Assembly (NCBI RefSeq): GCF_016598475.1
Contig: NZ_JAEMUX010000019.1
Location: forward strand, 1-64,000
Direction of reading: 5' to 3'
From: Streptomyces adelaidensis
GTDB lineage: Bacteria > Actinomycetota > Actinomycetes > Streptomycetales > Streptomycetaceae
Length of the DNA stretch: 64,000 bases
Shown: one piece after another, positions 9,536 to 17,950 of the stretch
Numbering within the stretch: the first letter of the stretch is position 1
How the letters are laid out: each line of letters begins with the position of its first letter
The notes under the pieces: model-generated
The model's database searches: none
The model's input: only the letters and a program-made list of their open reading frames with translations
What the model was told of the DNA's origin: nothing
Made by a program: the position numbers and the translations under genes

Positions 9536-9893
9536 TGCCAGCTCCTCTTGTCCGCTGGACGGTGAGGACGAGTACGCCCTCACCACCCAGTGGACGCCTC
9601 GGCCGACCCCGAGCGCACCCCACCTGCCGTCCCTTGAAGCCGATTTGGGCTTCCCTTGTGGGAAGCGCGTCGATACGAGAGCCGCTCTTTGCCCGGCTTT
9701 GCCGGGGCATGGGGCGCGGGGGCGTGCGTTCTCGGGTGCGGGTCCGGTGGGGACTGGTCGCGCAGTCCCCCGCGCCCCTGAAAGCAGGGGCCGCGCCCCG
9801 TGCTTCTCGGCCCGCGGGGGCCGCGTCTTTCAGGGGCGCGGGGAACCGCGCGAGCGACCACGACCCACCCGCACCCGAAAACGCGCCCCACCC
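9536..9893. repeat. 358-bp gene-free gap with a large REP-like element
   Basis: Between the zinc-ribbon gene start and the rsmI stop. Positions 9731-9880 hold the longest copy of the repeat family: GGTCGCGCAGTCCCCCGCGC opposite GCGCGGGGAACCGCGCGAGC, with an inner stem CTGAAAGCAGGGG/...TTTCAG. I see no coding frame of its own. Positions 9536-9730 should hold the promoter of the zinc-ribbon gene, but I see no convincing -10. Confidence 0.7.
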
Positions 9894-10742
9894 CTACGGC
9901 GCCCCCCGCTTAAAGGCGACCACCGCGTCGAAGACCGCCCTCTTGGGCACCCCCGCCTCGACCGCCACCGCCGCGATCGCCTCCTTGCGCCGCTCCCCCG
10001 CCTCCTCCCGCACCCGAACCCGCCGCACCAACTCCTCCGCGTCGAGCTCCTCCGCCCCCTTCTCCGGCGCCCCCTCGACGACCACGGTGATCTCCCCGCG
10101 CACTCCCTCGGCGGCCCACGCGGCCAGCTCCCCCAGAGCCCCCCGTTTGACCTCCTCGTACGTCTTGGTCAGCTCGCGGCAGACGGCGGCCCGCCGCTCC
10201 GTGCCGAAGACCTCGGCCATGGCCGTGAGCGTCGCGTCCAGGCGATGGGGCGCCTCGAAGTACACGAGGGTGCGCCGCTCGTCCGCGACCTCGCGCAGCC
10301 GGCCCAGCCGTTCCCCGGCCTTGCGCGGCAGGAACCCCTCGAAGCAGAAGCGGTCGACCGGGAGCCCGGACAGCGCGAGGGCCGTCAGTACGGCGGACGG
10401 TCCGGGTACGGCGGTGACGCGGATGTCCTTCTCGACGGCCGCGGCGACGAGCCGGTACCCGGGGTCGGAGACGGACGGCATCCCCGCGTCCGTGACCAAC
10501 ACCACCCGCGCGCCGCCCACCAGTGCCTCGACGAGTTCCGGGGTGCGCGCGGCCTCGTTGCCTTCGAAGTAGGACACGATCCGCCCGCCCGGCTGCACGC
10601 CCAGCGCCTGGGTGAGCCGGCGCAGCCGCCGGGTGTCCTCGGCGGCGACCACGTCGGCGCCGGCCAGCTCCGCGGCGAGCCGGGGCGGGGCGTCCGCGAC
10701 GTCGCCGATGGGGGTGCCTGCCAACACAAGGATTCCTGTCAC
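9894..10742 (-). CDS. rsmI: 16S rRNA C1402 2'-O-methyltransferase
   Basis: SAM-dependent tetrapyrrole-methylase-fold enzyme of 282 aa that methylates the ribose of C1402 in 16S rRNA. Seen: N-terminal VLAGTPIGDVADAP, AAEDTRRLRRL, and VTDAGMPSVSDPG, all diagnostic of RsmI. The GTG start at 10742 has a GGAGG site at suitable spacing. It diverges from the mannosyltransferase gene across a 128-bp gap. Confidence 0.95.
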   Translation of the reverse strand: MTGILVLAGTPIGDVADAPPRLAAELAGADVVAAEDTRRLRRLTQALGVQPGGRIVSYFEGNEAARTPELVEALVGGARVVLVTDAGMPSVSDPGYRLVAAAVEKDIRVTAVPGPSAVLTALALSGLPVDRFCFEGFLPRKAGERLGRLREVADERRTLVYFEAPHRLDATLTAMAEVFGTERRAAVCRELTKTYEEVKRGALGELAAWAAEGVRGEITVVVEGAPEKGAEELDAEELVRRVRVREEAGERRKEAIAAVAVEAGVPKRAVFDAVVAFKRGAP

Positions 10743-10858
10743 GCCCCCATCCTCCCAGCCACCCGCCGCCCCGCCCGTCCCGGGCGCCGGAGCCGTATCC
10801 GGTTGTCCTCATCCGCCCCCACAACCCCCATGCACGGGACTCCCACAGCCGTGTTCCC

Positions 10859-10864
10859 TACGAT
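10859..10864 (+). promoter_or_regulatory. Candidate -10 for leaderless pmt
   Basis: TACGAT followed by 6 nt and then the GTG start at 10871; no ribosome-binding site is visible. Confidence 0.5.
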
Positions 10865-10870
10865 GGCGCG

Positions 10871-12610
10871 GTGACCAGTACCGCGTCCTCCACGGACACC
10901 CGGCAGGACCAGGCCACCGAAGAGCAGCGGCCGTCGTGGCAGCAGCGGCTGCGCCGATTCGGCTACGCGGCGCCACCGAGAAGCGACGTCCGCGAGCGGC
11001 TGGTGCCTCCGTACACCCGGCCGAGTCCGCGGGTCTGGGCCGTGCTCGGGCTGCGCGAGGAGGTGGGGGCGCTCATCACGCGCTGGTCGGCGTGGGGCGG
11101 TCCGCTGCTGGTCACCCTGGCCGCGGGGCTGATGCGGTTCTGGAACCTGGGCAGCCCCAAGGCGGTGATATTCGACGAGACGTACTACGCCAAGGACGCG
11201 TGGGCGATCGTCCACCGCGGGTACGAGGTCAACTGGGCCAAGAACGCCAATGAGCTGATCCTCCAGAACAACGGGAACGTCCCGATCCCGACGGACCCGG
11301 CGTACGTGGTCCATCCGCCGGTCGGCAAGTACGTCATCGGGCTGGGCGAGCTGATGTTCGGGTTCAACCCGTTCGGCTGGCGTTTCATGACGGCCCTGCT
11401 CGGCACCCTCTCCGTGCTCATGCTCTGCCGGATCGGCCGCCGCATCTTCCGCTCGACGTTCCTCGGCTGCCTCGCGGGCACCCTGATGGCGGTGGACGGC
11501 CTGCACTTCGTGATGAGCCGCACGGCGCTGCTCGACCAGGTGCTGATGTTCTTCGTCCTCGCCGCGTTCGGCTGTCTGGTCATCGACCGCGACCGGGCCC
11601 GCAAACGACTGGCCGAGGCGCTCCCCCCGGACGGGGACGGAATCGTACGCCCCAACTCCCTGATCGCCGAGACGACCCGCCTCGGCTGGCGCCCGTACCG
11701 CTGGCTGGCCGGCCTCTGCCTGGGCCTGGCCCTCGGCACCAAGTGGAACGCCCTGTACTTCCTGGTGTTCTTCGGGATCATGGCGGTGCTCTGGGACTAC
11801 GCGGCCCGCAAGGTCGCCGGCGCCCGCCAGCCGCTGATCGCGACGCTCCAGCGCGACCTGGGCCTGGCGTTCCTGTCCACGTTCCCGGTCATGATCGTCA
11901 CCTATCTGGTCTCCTGGACCGGCTGGATCCTCTCCCCGGACGACGGCACCGGCGGCTACTACCGCAACTGGGCGGCGACCGACGGCAAGGGCGGCTGGTT
12001 CAGCTGGCTGCCGGACTGGCTGCGCAGCCTGTGGCACTACGAGCACGCGGTCTACGAGTTCCACATCGGCCTGTCGTCCCCGCACACGTACCAGTCGAAC
12101 CCGTGGAGCTGGATCGTCGCCGGCCGCCCGGTCTCGTACTTCTACGAGTCCCCGTCCCCCGGCAACGACGGCTGCGCGGCCGACACCGCCGACAAGTGCG
12201 CCCGCGAGGTCCTCGCCATCGGCACCCCGCTGCTGTGGTGGACCGCCGCCTTCGCCGTCCTCTACGTCCTGTGGCGCTGGTTCTTCCGTCGCGACTGGCG
12301 CGCCGGCGCCATCGCCTGCGGCATCGCCGCCGGCTACCTCCCCTGGTTCATGTACCAGGAACGCACGATCTTCTTCTTCTACGCCGTCGTCTTCCTCCCC
12401 TTCCTCTGCCTCGCCGTGGCCATGCTGATCGGCGCCGTCCTCGGCCCCCCGGGCTCCCCCGAACGCCGCCGCGTCGCCGGCACCGCAGCCGCCGGCGTCC
12501 TCGTCCTCCTGATCGCCTGGAACTTCATCTACTTCTGGCCGATCTACACCGGGCAGGCGATTCCGATCGACTCGTGGCGGTCGCGGATGTGGCTGGATAC
12601 GTGGGTGTAG
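10871..12610 (+). CDS. pmt: Dolichyl/polyprenyl-phosphate-mannose protein mannosyltransferase
   Basis: GT39/PMT-type membrane glycosyltransferase of 579 aa that moves mannose from polyprenyl-phosphate-mannose to Ser/Thr of secreted proteins. Seen: a cytoplasmic N-tail, about eleven membrane helices, the catalytic Asp-Glu in IFDETYYAKD at about residue 99-108, and the C-terminal WPIYTGQ block ending SRMWLDTWV. In S. coelicolor Pmt glycosylates PstS and other lipoproteins and serves as part of the phiC31 receptor pathway (established knowledge). The GTG start lies 6 nt after a -10 hexamer. A copy of its last codons recurs at 13181-13193. Confidence 0.93.
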   Translation: MTSTASSTDTRQDQATEEQRPSWQQRLRRFGYAAPPRSDVRERLVPPYTRPSPRVWAVLGLREEVGALITRWSAWGGPLLVTLAAGLMRFWNLGSPKAVIFDETYYAKDAWAIVHRGYEVNWAKNANELILQNNGNVPIPTDPAYVVHPPVGKYVIGLGELMFGFNPFGWRFMTALLGTLSVLMLCRIGRRIFRSTFLGCLAGTLMAVDGLHFVMSRTALLDQVLMFFVLAAFGCLVIDRDRARKRLAEALPPDGDGIVRPNSLIAETTRLGWRPYRWLAGLCLGLALGTKWNALYFLVFFGIMAVLWDYAARKVAGARQPLIATLQRDLGLAFLSTFPVMIVTYLVSWTGWILSPDDGTGGYYRNWAATDGKGGWFSWLPDWLRSLWHYEHAVYEFHIGLSSPHTYQSNPWSWIVAGRPVSYFYESPSPGNDGCAADTADKCAREVLAIGTPLLWWTAAFAVLYVLWRWFFRRDWRAGAIACGIAAGYLPWFMYQERTIFFFYAVVFLPFLCLAVAMLIGAVLGPPGSPERRRVAGTAAAGVLVLLIAWNFIYFWPIYTGQAIPIDSWRSRMWLDTWV

Positions 12611-13193
12611 CCGGGCGGACACTCCCCCGGGCAGGTGCGGTGACGCGCTGGTCACGGTGTCGTTGAGTCAGCCATGATCACCAAAAACGTGCGTGCGGCG
12701 GTCGCTGTTCTCGCTCTGGCCATGTCCCCACTCGCGCTGCCCGCGGCCCCGGCGGCGAGCGCGCAGCCCGCGGTGGCGGCCGGCCCGTGCAAGGCGGCGT
12801 ACAAGCAGCTCACCATCATGGTCACCACCGAAAAGAGGAATGTCGCGGAGGGGGACCGGCTCTGGGACAGCCACGCCGGCTACATCCGGGCCAGCCACCG
12901 AGGTCTCCTCGTGACCTACAGCCTGGCCAAGGGCCCGGAGCTGTCGGACCCCCTCGACCCGGCGTCCGCGCCGACGGGCAGGGTCACGTACGCGCTCACC
13001 GAGTGCTACCGGACCAGCGCGGACATCCAGAGGCACTGGCGGAAGACCGCCGCGGAATGGCACGACTTCAACGCCCTCGTCGACTGGATGAAGCGGCCCG
13101 GCACCCAGGTCGTGACGCTCCACGACGGGCGGGTCCGCAACTCCCTCTGGTAGGCCGAGGCCCCGAGGCCCACACCCTGTATGTGGCTGGATA
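12587..13193. repeat. 13-bp direct repeats flanking the secreted-protein gene
   Basis: ATGTGGCTGGATA occurs at 12587-12599 (end of pmt) and at 13181-13193, 594 bp apart. The downstream copy would encode MWLDSW, resembling the PMT C-terminus MWLDTW. Confidence 0.6.
12674..13153 (+). CDS. Small secreted protein of unknown function
   Basis: Protein of 159 aa with a clear Sec signal peptide (basic MITKNVR start, hydrophobic core, AASAQPA cleavage region near residue 30). The mature part is hydrophilic with two cysteines (GPCKA and TECYR) that could pair, and Trp-rich ends. I do not recognise a domain. The segment holding it is flanked by 13-bp direct repeats derived from the end of pmt, which suggests it is an insertion between pmt and the PBP genes. 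Confidence 0.7.
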   Translation: MITKNVRAAVAVLALAMSPLALPAAPAASAQPAVAAGPCKAAYKQLTIMVTTEKRNVAEGDRLWDSHAGYIRASHRGLLVTYSLAKGPELSDPLDPASAPTGRVTYALTECYRTSADIQRHWRKTAAEWHDFNALVDWMKRPGTQVVTLHDGRVRNSLW

Positions 13194-13388
13194 GCTGGGC
13201 CTGGTGGCCTGAACCTGGCCGCCCGGCCCCCTCGGCTAACAATCAGGGAACACACAGGGAGCTTTTTCCCGCGCGTTACTCCCTCGTGTTTACAGTGAGC
13301 CGCAGCAAGCGGTTTCTGAACGCGTTCAAAGTGCGGGGGAACCGATCGGCAGGGGCCACAACGGGGTAGCTAGGGGGAGGATCGCGTC

Positions 13389-15020
13389 ATGCGCAAGGGG
13401 GCCAAGGTCGCCATAGTCGGCGGGGTGTTCGCGGTGATGGTGGGGGGCGCCGGGTACGGCGGGTACAACTTCGTGACCGCGCTCAACGGTGAGACCGGTG
13501 CGAGCGCGGAGAAGCGGAGCGGGCCGCCGAGTGCCGACGAGGTGCGGGAGGCGTCGGAGAAGTTCTTCGCGGCGTGGGAGAAGGGGGACGCGGTCACCGC
13601 GGCGTCGTACACGAACGACGCGGTGGACGCGGGGAACGTGTTCGGCAGCTACGTCAACACGGCGCGGATCGACGACGTGAGGATCGCGCCGGGGAAGCCG
13701 ACCGGGACCGGCGGCCGGACCGTGCCGTTCTCCGTCGAGGCGACCGTGGCGTACGAGGGGAAGAGCAAGAAGCTCGCGTACAAGAGCGAACTGACCGTCG
13801 TACGGGGCGAGACGACCGGGCGGGCGCTGGTCGACTGGCAGCCGTCCGTCGTGCATCCCGAGCTGAAGGCCGGTGACACGCTGTTCACGGGGGAGGCTGC
13901 GGCGCCGTCCATCGAGGCCGTGGACCGGGACGGCAAGGTTCTGACCAAGGAGAAGTACCCCTCCCTCGGGCCGGTCCTCGACACCCTGCGCGAGCGCTAC
14001 GGCGCCGACGCGGGCGGTACGCCCGGTATCGAGCTGGGCATCCGGCACACCACCACGGAGGCCGGCGACACGCCGCTGCTGACCCTCGCCGAGGGCAAGG
14101 CGGGCAAGTTGAAGACCACGATCAGCGCACCGGTGCAGGCGGCGGCCGAGAAGGCGGTCAAGAAGTACACCGAGTCGTCCGTGGTCGCCGTGCAGCCCAG
14201 CACCGGTCAGGTGCTCGCGGTCGCCAACCACCGCGAGGACGGCTTCAACGCGGCCTTCCAGGGTGAGCTGCCGCCCGGCTCCACCATGAAGATCGTCACC
14301 GCCGCGATGCTCATCGACAACGGCGTGACCTCGATGAACGGCCCCGCCCCCTGCCCCGACACGGCGACCTGGCAGAGCCAGACCTTCAAGAACCTGCCGG
14401 GGCTCAAGGCCGACGAGAGCGCCTCGCTCGCCAACAGCTTCATGCGGTCCTGCAACACGGCCTTCATCAAGCTCATCGACGAGAAGCCGCTGAGCGACGC
14501 CTCGCTGACCGAGGAGGCGCAGGAACGCTTCGGCCTCGGCAAGGACAACTGGCAGACCGGCATCGTCTCCATGGACGGCAAGGTGCCCGCCTCCGCCGGA
14601 CCGAACCGGGCCGCCAACGCCATCGGGCAGGGCGATGTCCTCATGAACCCGCTGAACATGGCGTCCGTGACGGCCACGGCGATCACGGGCACGTTCCGGC
14701 AGCCGTATCTGGTGTCGCCGGAACTGGACGACCGGGAACTGGCCACGGCGAAGGGGCTGTCGGCGAACACGTCGTCGCAGTTGAAGCAGATGATGAGGCT
14801 GACCGCGACGCAGGGGACCGCCAAGACGGTCATGTCCGGGCTCAGTGGGGACATCGGGGCGAAGACCGGGTCCGCGGAGGTGGACGGGCAGGCCGTGGCG
14901 GACAGTTGGTTCACCGGGTTCCGGGGGGATGTCGCCGCGGCGGCCATGTCGGAGGGCGGTGGACGCGGGGGTGAGGCCGCGGGGCCGATCGTGGTGGATG
15001 TGCTTGGGGCGAATGGGTGA
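13389..15020 (+). CDS. Penicillin-binding transpeptidase with NTF2-like domain (first paralog)
   Basis: Membrane-anchored DD-transpeptidase of 543 aa. Seen: an N-terminal signal anchor (VAIVGGVFAVMVGGAGYGGY), an NTF2-like domain (about 50-150, as in MecA-type PBPs), a linker, and a transpeptidase domain with SxxK in GSTMK (about residue 298), SCN in RSCNTAF, and KTG in GAKTGSAEV (about 491). All catalytic motifs are present. ATG 13389 follows GGGGGAGG at short distance. It sits in tandem with a second paralog, probably from gene duplication; both would crosslink peptidoglycan outside the membrane. Confidence 0.92.
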   Translation: MRKGAKVAIVGGVFAVMVGGAGYGGYNFVTALNGETGASAEKRSGPPSADEVREASEKFFAAWEKGDAVTAASYTNDAVDAGNVFGSYVNTARIDDVRIAPGKPTGTGGRTVPFSVEATVAYEGKSKKLAYKSELTVVRGETTGRALVDWQPSVVHPELKAGDTLFTGEAAAPSIEAVDRDGKVLTKEKYPSLGPVLDTLRERYGADAGGTPGIELGIRHTTTEAGDTPLLTLAEGKAGKLKTTISAPVQAAAEKAVKKYTESSVVAVQPSTGQVLAVANHREDGFNAAFQGELPPGSTMKIVTAAMLIDNGVTSMNGPAPCPDTATWQSQTFKNLPGLKADESASLANSFMRSCNTAFIKLIDEKPLSDASLTEEAQERFGLGKDNWQTGIVSMDGKVPASAGPNRAANAIGQGDVLMNPLNMASVTATAITGTFRQPYLVSPELDDRELATAKGLSANTSSQLKQMMRLTATQGTAKTVMSGLSGDIGAKTGSAEVDGQAVADSWFTGFRGDVAAAAMSEGGGRGGEAAGPIVVDVLGANG

Positions 15021-15090
15021 GCTTTCGGGAGTTCCGGGAGTCTCGGGAAGCGCCATAGGGGTTGAGGGGTTCGTAGCGGAGTGACGGCTG

Positions 15091-15180
15091 TCCGTGGCTG
15101 GTCGCGCGGTTCCCCGCGCCCCTTGAAAGCACGGGGGTCCCTCAGGCTTCGAGCGGCGCGGGGAACCGCGCGACCAGCCC
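15091..15180. repeat. REP-like palindromic element between the two PBP genes
   Basis: GGCTGGTCGCGCGGTTCCCC opposite GGGGAACCGCGCGACCAGCC gives an exact 20-bp stem with an imperfect centre. It lies in the 297-bp gap between the paralogs, together with the second gene's promoter region. Confidence 0.8.
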
Positions 15181-15317
15181 CGGCCGACCCTCGGTCACCT
15201 CTGCCCGCACTGTGAGACAGGGGTGAAGCACGTCACCCATGTCGGTGCGGGACTCTACTGTGGTGGTTCTCGTTGAGGGACGAGAGGCAGTCGGGGGTAG
15301 CGGAAGGTCGGGAACGC

Positions 15318-17033
15318 GTGGGTAAGAGAAGGCGGGTCGACGAGCGGAAGGCCGCGGCGTCCGGGAGGTCACGGCGGCCTGCCGTACTGGCCGGCATGGC
15401 GGTCGTGGCCCTCGGCGGCGGCGCGTTCGCCGTCTACACGGTGTTCGGCGCGGGCGCGGCCGCCGAGGACGGTTCGGCGTCCGGCGACGCCAAGGCCGTG
15501 AAGAGCGGGCCGCTGTCCGCCACCGAGGTCCGTACGGCCGCGACCGCGTTCCTCACCGCCTGGCAGAAGGGCTCGGTCACCAAGGCCGCCGCCGCCACGG
15601 ACGACTCGGCGGCCGCGAAGACCGCGCTGACCGGCTTCACCAAGGACGCCCGCATCAAGGACGTGACCCTCACCCGGGGCAAGCGCTCGGGCGAGAAGGT
15701 GGCCTTCTCGGTGAAGGGCACGGTCGCCTACAAGGAGACCAGCAAGCCGCTGACGTACGACTCCGCCCTCACCGTCGTACGGGCGAAGAAGGACGGCGAA
15801 CCGGTCGTCGAGTGGCAGCCGTCCGTCGTCCATCCCGACCTCGACGAGGGCGACCGCCTGGTGACCGGTGAGGCGGGTACGCCCCCGGTGAAGGCCCTCG
15901 ACCGGGACGGCGGGGAGCTGACGGCGAAGGAGTACCCGTCGCTCGCCACCGTGCTGGACGGCCTCAGGGAGAAGTACGGCAAGAAGGCCGGCGGCAAGGC
16001 GGGCGTCGAGCTGCGCGTCGTACGGGCGGAGCCGGCCGCGGAGAAGTCGGCGGAGAAGAGCGAGGCGTCCGGGAAGTCCGAGAAGGCGGCCGACAAGACG
16101 CTGCTGGAGCTGAGCGAGGGCACACCGGGGACGGTGAGAACGACGCTCAGCCCGGCGCTCCAAGCCGTCGCCGAGGAGCAGGTGGCGGCCACGGAGCGGG
16201 CCTCGGTGGTGCTGATGCGCCCCTCGACCGGCGAGATCCTGGCCGTGGCGAACTCCAGCAGCTTCAACACCGCGTTCCAGGGCTCCCTGGCCCCCGGCTC
16301 CACGATGAAGATCGTGTCGTCGGCGCTGCTCATCGACAAGGGCCTGGCCTCGGCGGACAAGGTCCACCCGTGCCCCAAGTACTCGTCGTACGGCGGCTGG
16401 AAGTTCCAGAACGACGACAAGTTCCAGATCGACGGCGGCACGTTCAAGGCGAGCTTCGCCCGCTCCTGCAACACCGCCTTCATCTCCCAGGCGAAGGAGC
16501 TGGACGACAACTCCCTGACCCTGGAGGCCCAGCAGGTCTTCGGCCTCGGCATGAACAACTGGGCCATCGGTGTGCCGACCTTCGACGGTTCGGTGCCGGT
16601 GCAGAGCGACGCCCCGATGGCGGCCTCGCTGATCGGGCAGGGCGGGGTGCGCATGAACCCGCTGAACATGGCGTCGGTGGTCTCCACCGCCAAGACGGGC
16701 GTCTTCAAGCAGCCCTACCTGGTCCCCGCGTCCGTCGACGGCCGCACGCTCGCGACCGCCTCCCGGCCCATGTCCGAGACCGTCCGCTCCCAGCTGCGCG
16801 AGCTGCTCCGGTACACCGCCGCGGCCGGTACGGCGGCCGAGGCGATGTCCGGCCTCGGCCCCGACTACGGCGCGAAGACCGGCTCCGCCGAGGTCGACGG
16901 CCAGAAGCAGCCCAACGGCTGGTTCACCGCCTGGAAGGGCGACCTCGCCTCCGCCGGAGTCGTCCAACAGGGCGGCCACGGCAGCGAGTCGGCGGGGCCG
17001 ATCGTGGCGGCGCTGCTCAAGGCCGGCAGCTGA
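15318..17033 (+). CDS. Penicillin-binding transpeptidase with NTF2-like domain (second paralog)
   Basis: Protein of 571 aa, a close paralog of the gene before it. Seen: a basic start GKRRRVDERK, membrane anchor PAVLAGMAVVALGGGAFAVY, NTF2-like domain, then transpeptidase motifs GSTMK (about residue 327), RSCNTAF, and GAKTGSAEV (about 519). A Lys/Ser/Glu-rich insert (AEKSAEKSEASGKSEKAADK) in the linker is absent from the first paralog. The GTG at 15318 with GGAAGG upstream is preferred over the TTG at 15273. Confidence 0.92.
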   Translation: MGKRRRVDERKAAASGRSRRPAVLAGMAVVALGGGAFAVYTVFGAGAAAEDGSASGDAKAVKSGPLSATEVRTAATAFLTAWQKGSVTKAAAATDDSAAAKTALTGFTKDARIKDVTLTRGKRSGEKVAFSVKGTVAYKETSKPLTYDSALTVVRAKKDGEPVVEWQPSVVHPDLDEGDRLVTGEAGTPPVKALDRDGGELTAKEYPSLATVLDGLREKYGKKAGGKAGVELRVVRAEPAAEKSAEKSEASGKSEKAADKTLLELSEGTPGTVRTTLSPALQAVAEEQVAATERASVVLMRPSTGEILAVANSSSFNTAFQGSLAPGSTMKIVSSALLIDKGLASADKVHPCPKYSSYGGWKFQNDDKFQIDGGTFKASFARSCNTAFISQAKELDDNSLTLEAQQVFGLGMNNWAIGVPTFDGSVPVQSDAPMAASLIGQGGVRMNPLNMASVVSTAKTGVFKQPYLVPASVDGRTLATASRPMSETVRSQLRELLRYTAAAGTAAEAMSGLGPDYGAKTGSAEVDGQKQPNGWFTAWKGDLASAGVVQQGGHGSESAGPIVAALLKAGS

Positions 17034-17059
17034 GCCCGGCCGCTCCCCTCGGGACCGGC

Positions 17060-17692
17060 TCAGGATCGGCCGGTGATGGGCTTCTTCTCGTACGACTCGG
17101 GTGACGGGTCCAGGCACCAGTCGAGCATCGACGGCCAGGATCCGTAGCCCGCGTCCAGGTCGAGGTGGCCCTGACCCGGGAGCATGTCGGCGGGCAGACC
17201 CAGCGGTTCGGCGTACGCCGTGGCCGCGCCGCGCGGGCAGTACGGGTCGCTGTCGGTGGCGACGACCCGGGTGTACGAGGCGGCCTCGGCCGGCCGCGCG
17301 GGCCCCGGCCCCGGCGGGGCGAACTCGGCGACCTCCGGGTACTCCAGGAGGACCTCCGGGGCGGGTGGGGCGACGAGGAGTACGCGGTCGACGGGGGTGG
17401 AGAGGAAACCGTCCCGCGCCACCGCGTGCAGCCACAGCAGGCAGGCCAGGCTGTGGCAGACCACCGTGATCCGTCTGCCCGCCAACTCCTCCAGCAGCGC
17501 GTCCAGTTCCGCAAGCCAGCGCTCCAGATCCGGGTCGTCCGGCTCCGGGAGCTGCGGGTACGCCACCTCGTGACCCAGGTCGGTGAGGCGGTCGGCCAGC
17601 CAGTGCTGCCAGTGGGCGGCCGGGCGGTGGTTCTGCCAGCCGTGCAGGATCAGGAAGGCGCGTCCATCGTTGGCGGTCGGAGTCTCTGTCAT
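17060..17692 (-). CDS. RBBP9/YdeN-family serine hydrolase
   Basis: Alpha/beta hydrolase of 210 aa. Seen: ILHGWQNHRPAAHWQHWL near the N-terminus, nucleophile elbow VVCHSLACLLWLH (Cys and Ala in place of the usual glycines, as in this family), and the C-terminal catalytic His in GQGHLDLDAGYGSWP. Family members are small serine hydrolases of mostly unknown substrate. ATG 17692 has a GGGGG stretch upstream and matches the family length; an in-frame upstream extension is not conserved-looking. Confidence 0.85.
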   Translation of the reverse strand: MTETPTANDGRAFLILHGWQNHRPAAHWQHWLADRLTDLGHEVAYPQLPEPDDPDLERWLAELDALLEELAGRRITVVCHSLACLLWLHAVARDGFLSTPVDRVLLVAPPAPEVLLEYPEVAEFAPPGPGPARPAEAASYTRVVATDSDPYCPRGAATAYAEPLGLPADMLPGQGHLDLDAGYGSWPSMLDWCLDPSPESYEKKPITGRS

Positions 17693-17789
17693 CCCCCGAT
17701 CGTCGACGAAACCGATCACCTGGGTCCAGTGGCGTCTCTGTGGCTGGATGGGAGGGCATGGGCTGTCGGCCGGGTGCGGGTCCGTCATG

Positions 17790-17830
17790 GTTGCTCACGG
17801 CCGGCCCCCACCGGACCCGCAGCCGAAGAA
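17790..17830. repeat. Remnant of the REP-like element
   Basis: Contains GGCCCCCACCGGACCCGCAG, like the outer flank of the full copies; the hairpin core is missing. Confidence 0.35.
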
Positions 17831-17859
17831 CCCGCTCGCGTGCCCGCTACACACACCGC

Positions 17860-17865
17860 TAGCGT
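17860..17865 (+). promoter_or_regulatory. Candidate -10 for the 25-codon ORF and EamA gene
   Basis: TAGCGT, 7 nt before ATG 17873. Transcription would begin at or next to the ATG, giving a leaderless mRNA. Confidence 0.5.
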
Positions 17866-17872
17866 GCCGGGC

Positions 17873-17950
17873 ATGACCGACGTCGCGCAGAACCCGGACC
17901 CGCCGCTGGACCACGCCGCGCTGGTGGATGTCCGCGAGCAGCACGCGTGA
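17873..17950 (+). CDS. 25-aa leader ORF overlapping the EamA gene
   Basis: ATG to TGA, 25 codons, acidic product beginning MTDVAQNPDPP and ending VREQHA. Its TGA overlaps the GTG of the EamA transporter as GTGA. The -10-like TAGCGT lies 7 nt upstream, so it is probably translated from a leaderless transcript and feeds ribosomes to the transporter start. I do not recognise the peptide. It has no run of rare or repeated codons like an amino-acid attenuator. Confidence 0.5.
   Translation: MTDVAQNPDPPLDHAALVDVREQHA

Noticed and set aside
15369..17798. An 809-codon minus-strand frame over the second PBP gene
   Set aside because: Shadow of the PBP coding strand; no family signature.
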